This document shows positions 36,460 to 48,324 of a stretch of 64,000 bases of DNA, piece by piece (the stretch's first letter is position 1; each line of letters starts with the position of its first letter). A program made the translations under genes and the position numbers. Under the pieces are notes generated by a model that worked only from the letters and a program-made list of their open reading frames with translations, searched no databases and was not told where the DNA came from. This stretch comes from Chlamydomonas sphaeroides (Eukaryota; Chlorophyta; Chlorophyceae; Chlamydomonadales; Chlamydomonadaceae). Where the stretch lies: assembly GCA_001662425.1 (NCBI GenBank), contig BDDC01000240.1:3755-67754 (forward strand), given 5' to 3'.

Positions 36460-38573
36460 TTACGCGCGCTGGCGGCGAGCCGCGCGGCGGGCCTGCTTGG
36501 CCTGGCGCCGCGCCGCCGAGCGCGCCAGACGGTCCGCCACGCTGCCTGGCCGCTCGTCAGCGGCAACCTGAAGCACCTCGCCGCCCTCCTGCTCGGCGGC
36601 GGAGCGGCGGCCGATGGTGATGAGGGCAAAGCACGAGTAGTAGTCGTTGCAGCTAAGCTGGCCCTCGAGCTCGCCGTTGGGGAAGGCCTCGGTGTGGATG
36701 CGCACCCAGAGCTGGGGGCGGACAGGAGCGAAGCGGAGCGGGGGACGGGGGCGTGACTTGGAGAGGAGGTGGCACGGCCTCGACCTGACGCGATCTAGAT
36801 CACACAGGTCCCGTTGCTACAAGCCTATCCTAAAGTGGCAATTACTGTACGGCTATGCGTACGGCCCTCGGCGGGGCGCTATCAGCTGAACCACCTCCCG
36901 CGACACCGCCAGCACGGGGGACACCGCCGTGCAACTAACAAACACGTGAGCCCGCGCCCAGCGGTCAGGAGGCCATGCATCCCCCGGTGCCGCGCGGGCT
37001 GCTCACCCTCTCAGGCACCCTCACGCCCTGGTACTGCTCAAACTCGGAGAGCAGCGTGACATGCATGGCCGTCAGGGGCTGCGGCGGCACCGTTGCGCAC
37101 GCGGGGCAGGACGGGTCGAACCACCTGCGCGCGGAGCGGGAGCAGCAGCGGGCGCGTAGTGCAGCGTCATGTGTGGACAGGGGCCCGCATGGGGCGCTGC
37201 ACTGCGACAAGGCGGGGCGTCGAGGCCGCGCTTCGGCTGCGCGCCGGCGCAGCATTTGCGCCGCCGCGGGGCAGCAGGAGGCCACGGCGCCACAGGCCCC
37301 ACCTCAGCATGTCGGCGGCGGCGGTGAAGGTGCGCGTGTAGGCGGCCTCGACGGTGCCCTTGGGGATCCTGATCAGCTGGCTGCCCTTGGCGTACAGCAG
37401 CGGCGGGCCGGGGTTCTGCGCGGGCGGCGGCATGCCGGCATGCTTAGCGCAGTACAGGGCAGCGTGCGTTGGCCGCCCGCCCGCCAGCCCGCTGGACGCA
37501 GGCGCGCTTGCCCACCTTGGGCACCAGCTGAACGACAACGCCGCCGTCCTCGTTGTCGACGGTCCTGTTGAACAGGGTCACGGCGGTGATCACCATGCCC
37601 TTGCCGTTGCCGGTGCCAGTCCTGGGGTTGCGCGACGAGGGCAGGCACCGAGGCGGCGGGGGACATTGTTGGGCGAAGGGAGGGGCGTCAGCAAGGCGTT
37701 CGGAGGCGTGGCCCGCCGCGCTGAAGGGCACCCGGTGTAGGGCAAGCTTACGAGATGACAAAGTCGAGCGTCTGGTTGAAGTACGAGTCGGACTGGACGA
37801 ACCGGAGAAGGGCAGAGCCGCTCGCGGCCGTGGTGACGCCCTGCCAGGATGGGTCGTGGAGGGAGCAGGGAGAACGCTCACGGCTTGCGCCAGCAGGCAA
37901 GGCGGCAAGGCGTGCACCGCTCCCCAGTGGAGCATTGGCGCGGCGCGCAACGTGCCGGCACGGGTATGGGCACGGGCAGCAGCGAAGGCAGCGACGACGG
38001 CGTTGGCGGCCTAGGGGTGCAGGGGTTCAGGAGGCGCGGGGAGCAGAACGCTTGCCCGGTGCCCCAATGGAAGCCTGAGGCATGATAGCGCGGCTTGTGC
38101 TGCGTAAGGCCTTTACAAGGGGAGCCTCGGCGGCCCGCCGGGTGGCGACTCCACACCTCTCTACAGCGGCCATCCGAGTCCAAATTTAGCTAGAGGTCAG
38201 CGGTCCCGTGTGCGCCCCAGTGATTGGTGGCATAGCTTTATTATGTAGCTTGGTCGGATGATCGCTTGCACGAGCCGTGCGCAGCGGCGGACCTCCGGTG
38301 CACTTTGGCCAGAACAGCGCGCAGTGCCAAGTCACCAGCCCGAGACATGTCTAAAGGACAAGCTTATCGAGTTTGGTGCAATGCATACACGCGGGCAAGG
38401 AGTTCACGCTGACTTGCGGAACACTGCGCCGTTGCGGTCCGCGGGCTCAGGCTCAGGCTCAGACTCACCGCAACTGGGTAAAGAACGGTATAAGCATTAG
38501 CCGGAATGAGTCCAGCTGTCGCCCCTGCCGCAAACAGAGCGACAAGAAGCAGAGACAACACCACTCTGGCCAT
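36460..38573 (-). CDS. CHRD-domain secreted protein, array copy C
   Basis: Exons 38573-38469, 37840-37752, 37621-37516, 37415-37303, 37124-37007 and 36711-36460; 260 residues, all phases consistent. Signal peptide: MARVVLSLLLVALFAAGATA. Exon 5 has the CPAC motif (WFDPSCPACATVPPQPLTAM) and is longer than in other copies (adds EFEQYQGVRVPER). The hallmark is WVRIHTEAFPNGELEGQL, with the full basic tail ending ARRQAKQARRAARRQRA. It is the only copy whose third intron has a normal GT donor (gtgggc). Confidence 0.82.
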
Positions 38574-40532
38574 GTTGCGACGCGGCCGCAGTCAGCCTGT
38601 GATGATAGCAAGCGTTTATGATGTGGTTCGATGTGGCGGAGAAAGTCGAAGGCGGAGGACTATCGAGCACGCAGTCGTTTGGGCGAAACCTCGGTGTTTG
38701 CGCCGGGCACTGCGACTGTGACAGGACAGACAAGCACAGAGGCGCTGTGCAATCTGTGCAGTTGCTCGCGCGTTTCGTCTATGGTTGGTGATTTGCTTCC
38801 CAGCGTCGTGCACCCCGCGTCAGGTCTGAGCGGGTACCCGCAGCGGATCCTACTCGTCTCCATACGTAACTTTTTAACTAAATACGCTGCGGCAGTCATA
38901 TGTTAACAAAAGAGGTCGCTCGGGGTGGGCGTCGCTCGGCCAAAGGACATCACTTCGGCACGCAGCCCCTCAGAGGTCTTCTAGGTCTTCTCAACGCAAC
39001 TCAGCAACAACACTGGTGCCCTTGGATGTTCGAGACTGTCGTGCCCCGGGTACCATCCGTAGTGTCCCAGGCGAGCTGCCGTGTCACCCGAAAGGGCATC
39101 CATGGGCACTATATGTCAGGGAGGCCGGGTCTTCGCACCCCCGAATTAAAGGGCGAGAGCAAGGGAGAGGCAGAGAAGGCGGGCGGTGGGGGCTGGGCAA
39201 GGCACGGGCCTCAGCGCCCACGAAACAAGCGGGCCGTCTGTTGGCTTCGCTTTTGTTCAGTGCTTCAATCAAGCGGGGGGTTGGTGGAGGGGCGGAGGGG
39301 TTAGGGTTGTGCCGGCAAGATGCCTCCAGCACGCCGGGTGGAGGACCCCAGCAGGGTTGACGGACCCCAGGGCTAACATGGTACTAGCCTATCGCGACCC
39401 GGCGAGCTCCTTGCGCAAAGTGTTCACCGCCACGCGGGCCGCACACGTCGCGCCGCCGTGACGGAGCGGCAGCTGCCTCCCATGATGCCAATCGGTCTCG
39501 GCGGCCAGGGCGGGGCCTCTTTGTTGGATGTTATTTGAATGGGGTTGCATTAAGGCCCTCCAACGTTATGCGGCCAGGGGCGGCGCCCCCAAAGACCTCT
39601 GGTCGGACGGCTCGGTTGAACTACAGCTCAAATGAAATAAAGCAACCCCCCCCCGCTGCGCATGGGTGCATGGCTTGCCCCAAAAGAGGCCACCCAGACC
39701 AGATTGAACTACTGTAACGCAAACAGTCATACTCGTGCGCCCGACCGCACACAGGGGCGGCGTGTGTTCTACTCAAACATTTGGACACACACCGGCCGCT
39801 CAAGAGACAGCCTTTTCGCCACATGCCGTCATGTTCGGCTGCCAACTTTCGTTCCATAGTGCCCTGGACAGGCCACACCCGCATCTATCGCCCGCCACAT
39901 CAGCCAAGCTCACTGACTTAGGTACCCTTCTCCATGTTGGCTACAATCTGAAAGCTTTCTGTCCGTGCCATCTCGCCTGACGGGAGCTAGCCAGCCTTGC
40001 ATTCCCGGCCCACACGCCAAGCACGGCGCGGCGGCGCCAACTAGAGGCGCCCTGGGCCCATCAAATAGGGCCCATGGTACAACAACTACAGCCGTCCACA
40101 GCAGCAATGACGCCTGACGGCAGTCGCACAGCAACACTCTTGGACACACAAACGCCTGCACGCCACGACCTGCTGCCCGGCGCCGCTCCTTTCAGGCGCC
40201 CGCGCCGCAACACCCAGAATCTTGATCACCGGTGCTTGATGTGAGATCACTTACTATTGCCGGTGCGTGCCGATGCTTGATGCATCAGCTGCTACCACAG
40301 CAGCGCTACAAACAGACAGGTATGGCCAAGCCGGCAGCGCCGTGCAGCTATCACGTGCAGCGCGCATGAATCGGGAGCCTCCTGGCAAGAATGCATGATA
40401 GCTAGCCTCGTCACTTTGAGGCTGGGTGGACGGACAGCATGCTTTGGGCGCATGAATAAGGCACCTGGCATGGGTACGATGGCCTCGTCACCACATAGAT
40501 GCTATGATGCTCGCCACGCGCCGCCGCCGCGC
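38574..40532. other. Intergenic, CHRD C promoter and region downstream of CHRD D
   Basis: No gene recognised. Segments near 39662-39690 and 40331-40375 match adjacent segments of the copy C 3' flank (36272-36300 and about 36320-36360). In copy C they are about 30 bp apart but here about 650 bp apart, so this flank appears to carry an insertion or the C flank a deletion. Confidence 0.45.
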
Positions 40533-41053
40533 TTACGCGCGCTGGCGGCGAGCCGCACGGCGGGCCTGCTTGGCCTGGCGCCGCGCCGCCGAGCGCGACG
40601 ACAGACGGTCCGCCACGCCGCCTGGCCGCTCGTTAGCAGCTCCTTGGAGCACCTCGCCGCCCGCCTGCTGCTCGGCGGCGGAGCGGCGGCCAATGGTGCT
40701 GTAGCACCGGTACGGGCCGCAGACGAGCTGGGCCTCGAGCTCGCCGTTGGGGAAGGCATCCGTGTAGATCTTGACGTAGGCCTGGGTTGTGGGGCGGCCG
40801 TCAGGGTACGTGCCGATGGTTACGATACTGGTATGCGGAGCACGGGGCACGGCTAAGGCGGCGGTGGCAGCGCCCCCAAAATTGGAACCGAGCAGGCTCA
40901 CCCTGGCGGGGCCGTCGACAGTGAACATGGTCTTGTGGAAAGTCTCGAGTGCCGTGGGGGGCACAGCAGCGGGGTCGAATCAACTGTGGCGGGGGGGGGG
41001 GGCAGGGGGGGGCCGGCGACGGGGCGGGGACGCGCGGGGTGAGACGCCAAGGG

Positions 41054-41407
41054 ACCCCCCGCGCATCTTGGAATGANNNNNNNNNNNNNNNNNNNNNNNN
41101 NNNNNNNNNNNNNNNNNNNNNNNNNNNNNNNNNNNNNNNNNNNNNNNNNNNNNNNNNNNNNNNNNNNNNNNNNNNNNNNNNNNNNNNNNNNNNNNNNNNN
41201 NNNNNNNNNNNNNNNNNNNNNNNNNNNNNNNNNNNNNNNNNNNNNNNNNNNNNNNNNNNNNNNNNNNNNNNNNNNNNNNNNNNNNNNNNNNNNNNNNNNN
41301 NNNNNNNNNNNNNNNNNNNNNNNNNNNNNNNNNNNNNNNNNNNNNNNNNNNNNNNNNNNNNNNNNNNNNNNNNNNNNNNNNNNNACCCCCCGCGCATCTT
41401 GGAATGA
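41054..41407. repeat. Identical 23-bp ends flanking a gap
   Basis: The 23 bp acccccc-gcgcatcttggaatga occur at 41054-41076 and again at 41385-41407, immediately on each side of the N run. Confidence 0.95.
41077..41384. other. Assembly gap (308 N)
   Basis: Unknown bases in intron 4 of CHRD copy D. Because the flanks share 23 identical bases, the gap may be an overlap that was not merged, or one unit of a tandem repeat. Confidence 0.95.
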
Positions 41408-42824
41408 ATTAGTCAACCACGATTGATTTCATTAAATGGACCGTATCGACTCTATCAGACTAGATTCGAGTGCTGCGGGGGACGCCAGGGTAGAGGGGAC
41501 ACCTGCCGCTGCTGCCTGGACATGGCAAGCAGCACAGGCACGCAGCGCCTCACTTGAGCATCTCGCCGCCAGCGGTGAAGGCGAACGACATGCTCCACGT
41601 CAAGCCCTCCTTGGCCTTGAAGGCATTGGTCTTGGCGCCAAACAGAAGCGGCGGGCCGGCGTTCTGCGCGACGGCCAGGGGGAGCAGAGGGGCGCTGGCA
41701 GCGGCACAGCCCGTGAGCGCCCGCACATGCTGCGCGAGATGAGCGGGCCTGGCTCGGTATCTAGCTGACGTATCCGTGCCAGTCGCTAGCGCAGGCACGC
41801 GAGGTCCCCGCAGGTGCTTGCCGTTGGGTAGATCTGCGCGACGGTGTTCTCCGCAAGGAGGTGGTGCCGTCAAACGTGCGATTGAAGAGCGTGATGGCAT
41901 TGATGTTCAGCGGCTTGCCGCCGGCCGGGACCCTGGCGCGGCCACGCGTGCGCAGAGCGCCGCGAGCGCAGGCGGAGGGGTGTCAGCGGGCTGCTGGGGG
42001 GTCCGCTGGGCGTTTGCCATGCGCCTCTGCCCCAACAGCCCAGCTCACGTCACCGAGAGGTCGAGCCTCAGGGGATACGAGGACTGATACGGCATGAACT
42101 CGAGGCCGGTGGTGCCACTGCCGCTGGAGGCGGCGCCCTGCCAGGGAGGAGACCGGGACGGGGCGGGCCGCTGGCGGGTGAGGGGCAGGCATGGGGGTGC
42201 ACAGAAGACACGGGCACCACACACCAACCTCCAGATTGCATGCGTGTGGATCGCAGCAGGGGCTGCTGCAGTGCAGCGGGCCACGGTGGCGCCCGGTTAC
42301 GGACCGCAAGCCGAGTGTGTGGCAGTACCGACAGGTACAGCGCAGCTCAGCGCGCTCTGGGAAACACGAAGAAGCTGAGCTGCAATGTCTGCACAGGATC
42401 AAGCTTCCGCGTATGAGTAGCCGCAAGTGCTGACGAGCGCATGCGGCATGGGTCCCGAAGGAGCGCAGCACAGCGGCAACCGGCCTCAAATGACATTATT
42501 GTAAGAGACGCGTTTGTTGTGCTCATTTAGAGCCGGGGGGGGGTCCACGGCGCCTTCGAGCTGTTGGCATGACCTCTTAGGTATAAGGAGACCTAAACAT
42601 AGATATGAAAGCTGAAATGCAGCGAGATTTGTTCGCCATGATGTCAGCAGTTAGGGCGATCAGGAGGGCCGAAGTCCTCTACGCTTGCTCCAGGCGGACC
42701 GCGGGATCCTCACCGCGCAGGCTTTGAACGTGCCATTAGCGATGGCAGGCGATAGTGTGCTAGCAAACGAAGCCGAAACCGTCACCAGGGTCGCCAGCAT
42801 GAAGAACGCTACTGTCTTGGCCAT

Positions 42825-44209
42825 TTCGCGAACGCACGCAGGGCCTCGTAAAGCGTGCAAGAGACAACGACAGCTCCACTTTCAATCGCAAGCGTACTCA
42901 ATGTGCCCTCGTGTGTAATTGTGCGACGTTCGAAACCTCCAGTGAACACCGGTAACGCTTATGTGACGTGGCACGACTGTCGTACGCAGCGCTAGCACAC
43001 TCAGCATGCTGTACACACGCTCACTTCTCAGGGCGCGGCCTTGTCGATGGCCATCCCCCGCTCATGCGTTGCCTTCCTTCCTGGGCGTACAATGCCTCAG
43101 GGCCCCCGTCCTCCCAGGAATCACTCATGGGCACACACCTGCCGTCACTTTAGGGCATCCCCCTGCCGTCCCTGCGCTACATGCGCAGTCGCCCCTCCCA
43201 CCGCCAAGTCTCGCGCAGGACCTTCCCCTCCCCGGAATACCCATGGCTAGCACGATGGGGTACGGTGTGCCGCTGCCTGGGTCGGGCCCTGTGGACCATA
43301 CGTGTGCCAAGAAGACGAGTGCAGGGACGCCGCCCAGCGGTTGACCTCCATCAGCAGTTCGGCAGACGTGTCAGGCACCCCCCCCCTCAGCGTGTGTGCC
43401 GCCTCACACGCATGGGCACACGGTCAGCGTGATTCGTTCGTACGACGTATGTACGACAACAAGTACGGAGCAAATTGAGTTACAGACCCCAGGCACCATC
43501 AGGGAGACCCTGACACACTCCGCGGCCCACCCTTGCGCATGGGGCCCCTTGGCGTCAGGCTTGAGGGCATGCCGCAATGCACGTCTTCGTAGATGTAGCA
43601 ACCATATGCCGGCAGGCGCCAGAAGGTGAGACCGGCCGCCACGCTTTAAAGTGTCCCGTGTGGAGCCGTCGTCCGTCTGTGTCGGCGGGGGCCGTCGTTC
43701 GTCCGCCCTTGACTGATTACCGCCCTAAATACCCCTCGTCGGACTGCACAGATATCCAGCCCTCGTCGGACTGCACAGAATTATAGACTGGTGCAATCAT
43801 GCATACCACTGCATACACATAAACATACTCGGCGTGTAATCTTCTTGGTTCATGCCTCATGATGTGCTTCTACGTTACTTGAAAGCTCCGTTGAAGGCTC
43901 CGTCCTCATGCTCCTCAGGCGCGGCCATCACCACGACTTGACACTCAGCCGCGGCCATCACCACGACTTGACACAAGGCCGTCCGATAATCTCCACGCTG
44001 GTTCTTAAAGGCGCCCTCGCTACATTGTCACAGCAACTCGACGCGCTGCAGCCGCAGCCGCGCTCAGGGACATCCAATCGCCGCGGCAACGCCGTACAGC
44101 GATCACGGATGCCAAATATCCGTGAACAGCCTCGTCGTCACGGTGCCTGCAGGACCCCGTTCACATGTAAGCCATGCACTGCAAGTGCCACGCGCCGCTG
44201 CCGCCACGC
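42825..44209. other. Intergenic, CHRD D promoter and CHRD E 3' region
   Basis: No gene recognised. Contains two short tandem duplications: a 27-bp period at 43733-43779 (ccctcgtcggactgcacaga) and a 30-bp period at 43921-43974 (gcggccatcaccacgacttg). A minus-strand TGTAA lies at 43484-43480, about 725 bp past the copy E stop. Confidence 0.5.
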
Positions 44210-46210
44210 TTACGCGCGCTGGCGGCGAGCCGCGCGGTGGGCGTGCTTGGCCTGGCGCCGCGCCGCCGAGCGCGCCAGACGGTCCGCCACGCCGCCTGGC
44301 CGCTCGTCAGCAGCAACCTGGAGCACCTCGCTGCCCTCCTGCTGCTCGGCGGCGGAGCGGCGGCCGACAGCGTAGCACTGGTAGCCGCAGCTGAGCTGGC
44401 CCTCGAGCTCGCCGTTGGCGAAGGCCTCGGTGTGGATCTTGACGTAAGCCTGGGGTGGGGGCAGGGTGGGTGGGGATTCAGGGCAAGTTGGTGCGGCGGC
44501 GGTCAGGGTACCGGTACGTGCCTCAGGGGTGGGCACGGCAGGCGTACCGCAGCGCTCACCTTGGCGGCTCCAGTGGGTCCCATGGCATCGTGGAAGGCCT
44601 GGAGCACCGTGGGGGGTAGGGTCATGGGCACAGCAGCCGTGTCGTACCACCTGTGGTCGGGGTTGGGTTGGGGTTCCAGTTACGACAGGCAGCGGGGCAA
44701 CATGTGCCGTGTGTCTGCTGTGTATCGGAACACGCGCCTCGGCTGCCTGCGGCGCTGGCGAGCAGCGCCTCACGTGCAGGGTTCTAGGGTTGCGCTTCTG
44801 CAAACGAGCATACGGCTGCCGCATGCCATGTTACTGCCCCAACCTACTCACTTGAGCATCTCGCCGTTGACGGTGAAGGTTATCGTGCTAGACCACGTCG
44901 TCTTTGCTGCGATCTTGGTCGGCTTGGCAGCAGACAGAAGCGGCGGGCCGGAGTTCTGCGCAGGGCGGGCGGATGGAGGATGGAGGCCGCCAGGCAATGG
45001 GACAGCGTGTCAGCGCAGCGGCAGGCCGACTGCAGGAGCGCATGCAAGGGCACCACGACAGCCGGCATGTGCCCTGCTGGGCGAGGTGAGGTGCGGCAGC
45101 AGGACGAGCTAGCAGCTTCCCCAAGGGCCTGCGTGTCCATGGCAAAGGATTATGGCCCATCTTCTATTTGAAGAGTACATAACCCCTACATACCGCAATT
45201 TAATAATTAACTAGGGCACCCTACGCATAGCGTAGCCGGGCTACGCGCGGGAGGGGCGGGGGGGATGCTTGCCTTTGGGAAGAGCTGCGCGATGGTCGTC
45301 TCGACGACCGTGCCGTCGATGTTGGTTGTGCGGTTGAAGAGCGTGATTGCGACCATGTTGAGCGACTTGCCGCTGGTGGGGCCCCTGGGGTCGCCGCACG
45401 TATGCAAGGCGCCGATGTGCAACGCAGGAACGTCAGCAGGGCGCCGGTGCGAGGCGGGGAGCTGCCGCTGGGTATCAAGGGTGCGGCCTTGCGGAAGCAG
45501 GGAGGCCTGGGCTTGGGCAGCGGCCCGCTGCCCGCTACTGGGGTCTTGCCGCGCCGTGCCGTGACTCACATCACCGTGAGATCCAGCGTCAGGGGCGCCG
45601 CGGAGTCATTGGGCTGGTACGCGAGGACAGCGCTGCCATTGGCGGTCGAGCTCGCACCCTGCGAGGGGTGGAGCGAAGGGAGACGGTATAAGTGGTAACG
45701 GGCGGTTGCAGCATGTTGAGGATGTGCACAGCAGAACTGCCATGCCCGTGCAGGCACGACATGCGAGCACCGGGCCTGCAAGCGTGTGGATATGAAAAGG
45801 TACAGCTGCAGCGCATAAGCGAACGATGCTCGTCGTCCAGCTTAGAGCGTGAGAGCCGGGCAGCTAAGCACGGTCATTCAAGGAAGCCCTTCGTTGCAAT
45901 AGTTCGTGAATGCGTACAAGCAAAGCGCACTGAAAACGATTCGAGAGCCCAGTGCGCTGTGCTCGAGTTGAAGAGCCATCGATAAGCTGAATTAGGCTAC
46001 AGTTCACCAATATGAAGGCTGCGTTGCTTGACGAGAAGGAGGCAGGCCCCACCGCCCCGCTGAGCCGTTGGCCTTCCCCCTGTTATCCCCCGCGCGCACC
46101 TGGCATAGAGCGAACGTGGCGCGCGAGATGACCGTGGGGTCAATTGGTGAGGGTGATACAACAGTTGCCAGCAAGGCGGCGAGGAACGCAGACAAGGCGA
46201 GCTTCACCAT
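44210..46210 (-). CDS. CHRD-domain secreted protein, array copy E
   Basis: Exons 46210-46100, 45658-45570, 45384-45273, 44955-44852, 44650-44560 and 44449-44210; 248 residues. Signal peptide: MVKLALSAFLAALLATVVS. Strands: AVLAYQPNDSAAPLTLDLTV, LNMVAITLFNRTTNIDGTV, TTWSSTITFTVNGEML and WYDTAAVPMTLPPTVLQAFH. The hallmark is YVKIHTEAFANGELEGQL, then CGYQCYAVGRRSAAEQQ and the basic tail ending AHRAARRQRA. Intron 3 has a GC donor (gcaagc). First copy of the array in transcription order, downstream of the cyclase gene. Confidence 0.82.
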
Positions 46211-48324
46211 GGCGACGACCTAGTGGCAGCGACAAAGGCTGATACAGCTTCTGCTGTGGAGAAGAGGGCGCAAGACGTTTGTTGTGTGTAACTTGGCTCG
46301 AAACACTTGGTGAACTCTGGTGACGCGTGTGGCTGTGATGGCAATATCTGCAGCACACTCAGTAAGCTATGCACATCGGCAGCCGTATGAGGACTGGCAG
46401 TGGGATTGCACACTTTGCAGGGTCTGCAGTTCGCGGGTCGTTGGCGATCAGCTGCCCATGCCTTGGTGCACCCGCTCTTGCGAGAAAGCGCGATGCTTAC
46501 TCCACAAACGCAACAGGCGGCTGCACAGAAAGACTGCATCAAGATATGTGCGCTCGGGTTTCAGTCGTCAACGGTTATATAATGCCTCGACAATACCCCG
46601 CGCCTGCTTCCACGACGAGTGTCAGGCCCGAGCGGGTCATGCCGTGTTGCATTAGCTCAGCGCTTGGCTTCGACCGAGTGAACTCCCAGGGTCAGGCGCA
46701 GAGACGATGAGCAAGCCGCCACGCACCATCCCGCCAGCCGCGCAGCGCCAGAGGTTTGCAACTGATGCTCGCGTCACGACAGCGGTGCCCGGGGGCCGCA
46801 GTCGGCACAGGTCGCAGCAAGCCATGCTGCAGGCCGCGCCACACGCGCGCTGCCACGGTCTGCGAGCACACGCGGCACTCGTTTGCACGACAAACGTACG
46901 ACCTCCTGCGTACGGCAGTGCCGACATCGCGTGCGACAGCCGAGCAGCACGCACCGTCAGCCGTCGCGTGCCTAACTGGCGCCGGCCCTAGCTACTCCAC
47001 AGCGCACGCCGGGCGACGACGGCCCGGAGGTGACCACCGGCCCCTGGCCCTGGCCCACCCCACACCCACACGCAACCTATCTCACTACCCCAGGGCCACG
47101 TGCCCCGCCGCCCCCCCCCGCCACCACACGCGAGGGTGTCCGTTGCCGGGTGTCCGCAAGCCACGATCCCCGCAGCCCGGGGAGCGTAGCTGCGCCTCGA
47201 CGCAACCGCAACCCCAGCCGTTTCCCAGCACAACCGCAACCCCGGTCGGGACCCCCAGTGCGCCCGCCGGCAGCCGGTCCCGAAACCCCCCGCAGTCCCG
47301 CATCCATCGCAGTCCCAAGCGCGCGCCGCTCCTCCCCTAGGCCACAGCATCTGCCGCCGATCGCCGCGCCGCACTAGCTCGCAACGAACCGCGACACCTC
47401 AACACATGTGTGCTCTGCCCCCGGCTCGTTAAAGCCCGGGCGGCGTGCTTCATTCCATCGCAAGTGCAGAATCCCACCACTTGGCACCCTGCAGCGCATC
47501 GGCGCGGAGCTGTGGGTGCATGATCACGGGATGGGGTGCCGCCAACCCCTCTGGCCCACCTTTCATTCGAGCGGCAGCCACGCGGGAGCCAGCTGCCACA
47601 TGCGCCCCTCGCCGCCCAGTGGCCGCACTGTGCTACATTCGCCAAACCCAGTACTATGACCGCACTCGGACCCCCATGCACGACAGCAACAGCGCGCAAA
47701 GATCGCGGCGAGCAGACAACGCTTGCGGCGGCGCGCGCTCGCATGCTGCAGCAGGCAGCAGCAGGCAGCAGCAGGCAGCGGTAGCGAGCAGCAGCGCCGG
47801 GCTTTGGGCCGAGCTATGTCGCCTAGGCACGCATTCATTCCTGCCGACACCGCGGCTCGCGCTGGATGCATATGGCAGCAGGCGCAACGTCGCCACGGCG
47901 ATAGCGCCGACCTCCAACATGGGGGGCGTGCCGCTGACCGCCACACAGCACCGCGTTCCTAGTGCACAGCTGTCCGAGGCGGGACGCCCGTCCGCCCTAC
48001 ACAGCACACACCATGCTCGCACGCCCACTGTGCCGGTAACCCACCTGGCCGCACGCCGCTCGGGAGCCGCCCATTGTGCGTGCCTGCCGGACACCTAGCG
48101 CACTCGCGTAGCAGCACACCACGGCGCCCATCCCCCAGCGCAGCGCGCGCCGCAACCCCTCGCATGCGTCTCATGCCCAGCAATCACCAAAGCCCAGCCA
48201 CAACCAAAGCCCAGCTATAACCAATGCACACGAGCCCGCACGAGCAGCCAGGGCGTGGCGTGGCCACGCCAGCTTCGCGCGGCAAGCTGGCCGCCCCAGC
48301 ACTAAAACCTCAATAACCGAAACC
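46211..48324. other. Intergenic, CHRD E promoter and cyclase 3' region
   Basis: About 2.1 kb with no recognisable gene. The part next to 48324 is the cyclase 3' untranslated region. It includes a gcagcaggcagcagcaggca run near 47752-47790. Confidence 0.45.

Larger units (their letters stand above)
40533..42824 (-). pseudogene. CHRD-domain gene copy D, disrupted
   Basis: The array exon structure is preserved: 42824-42714, 42137-42049, 41932-41822, 41663-41554, 40983-40902 and 40781-40533. Signal peptide: MAKTVAFFMLATLVTVSASF. Two lesions are visible. Exon 3 is 111 nt where copies B and E have 112; one base is missing at about 41860, so NRTFDGTT runs out of frame and reaches a TGA inside exon 4. 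In exon 5 the Trp codon TGG kept in A, B, C and E is TGA at 40982-40980, just before FDPAAVPPTALETFH. The hallmark exon is intact (YVKIYTDAFPNGELEAQL and basic tail). Intron 4 contains the gap 41077-41384. Sequencing error is possible for one lesion, but two independent ones favour a recent pseudogene. Confidence 0.75.

Noticed and set aside
46988..47374. Overlapping open frames at 46988-47374 on both strands
   Set aside because: No domain, no consistent splice neighbours and overlapping frames on both strands; treated as intergenic.
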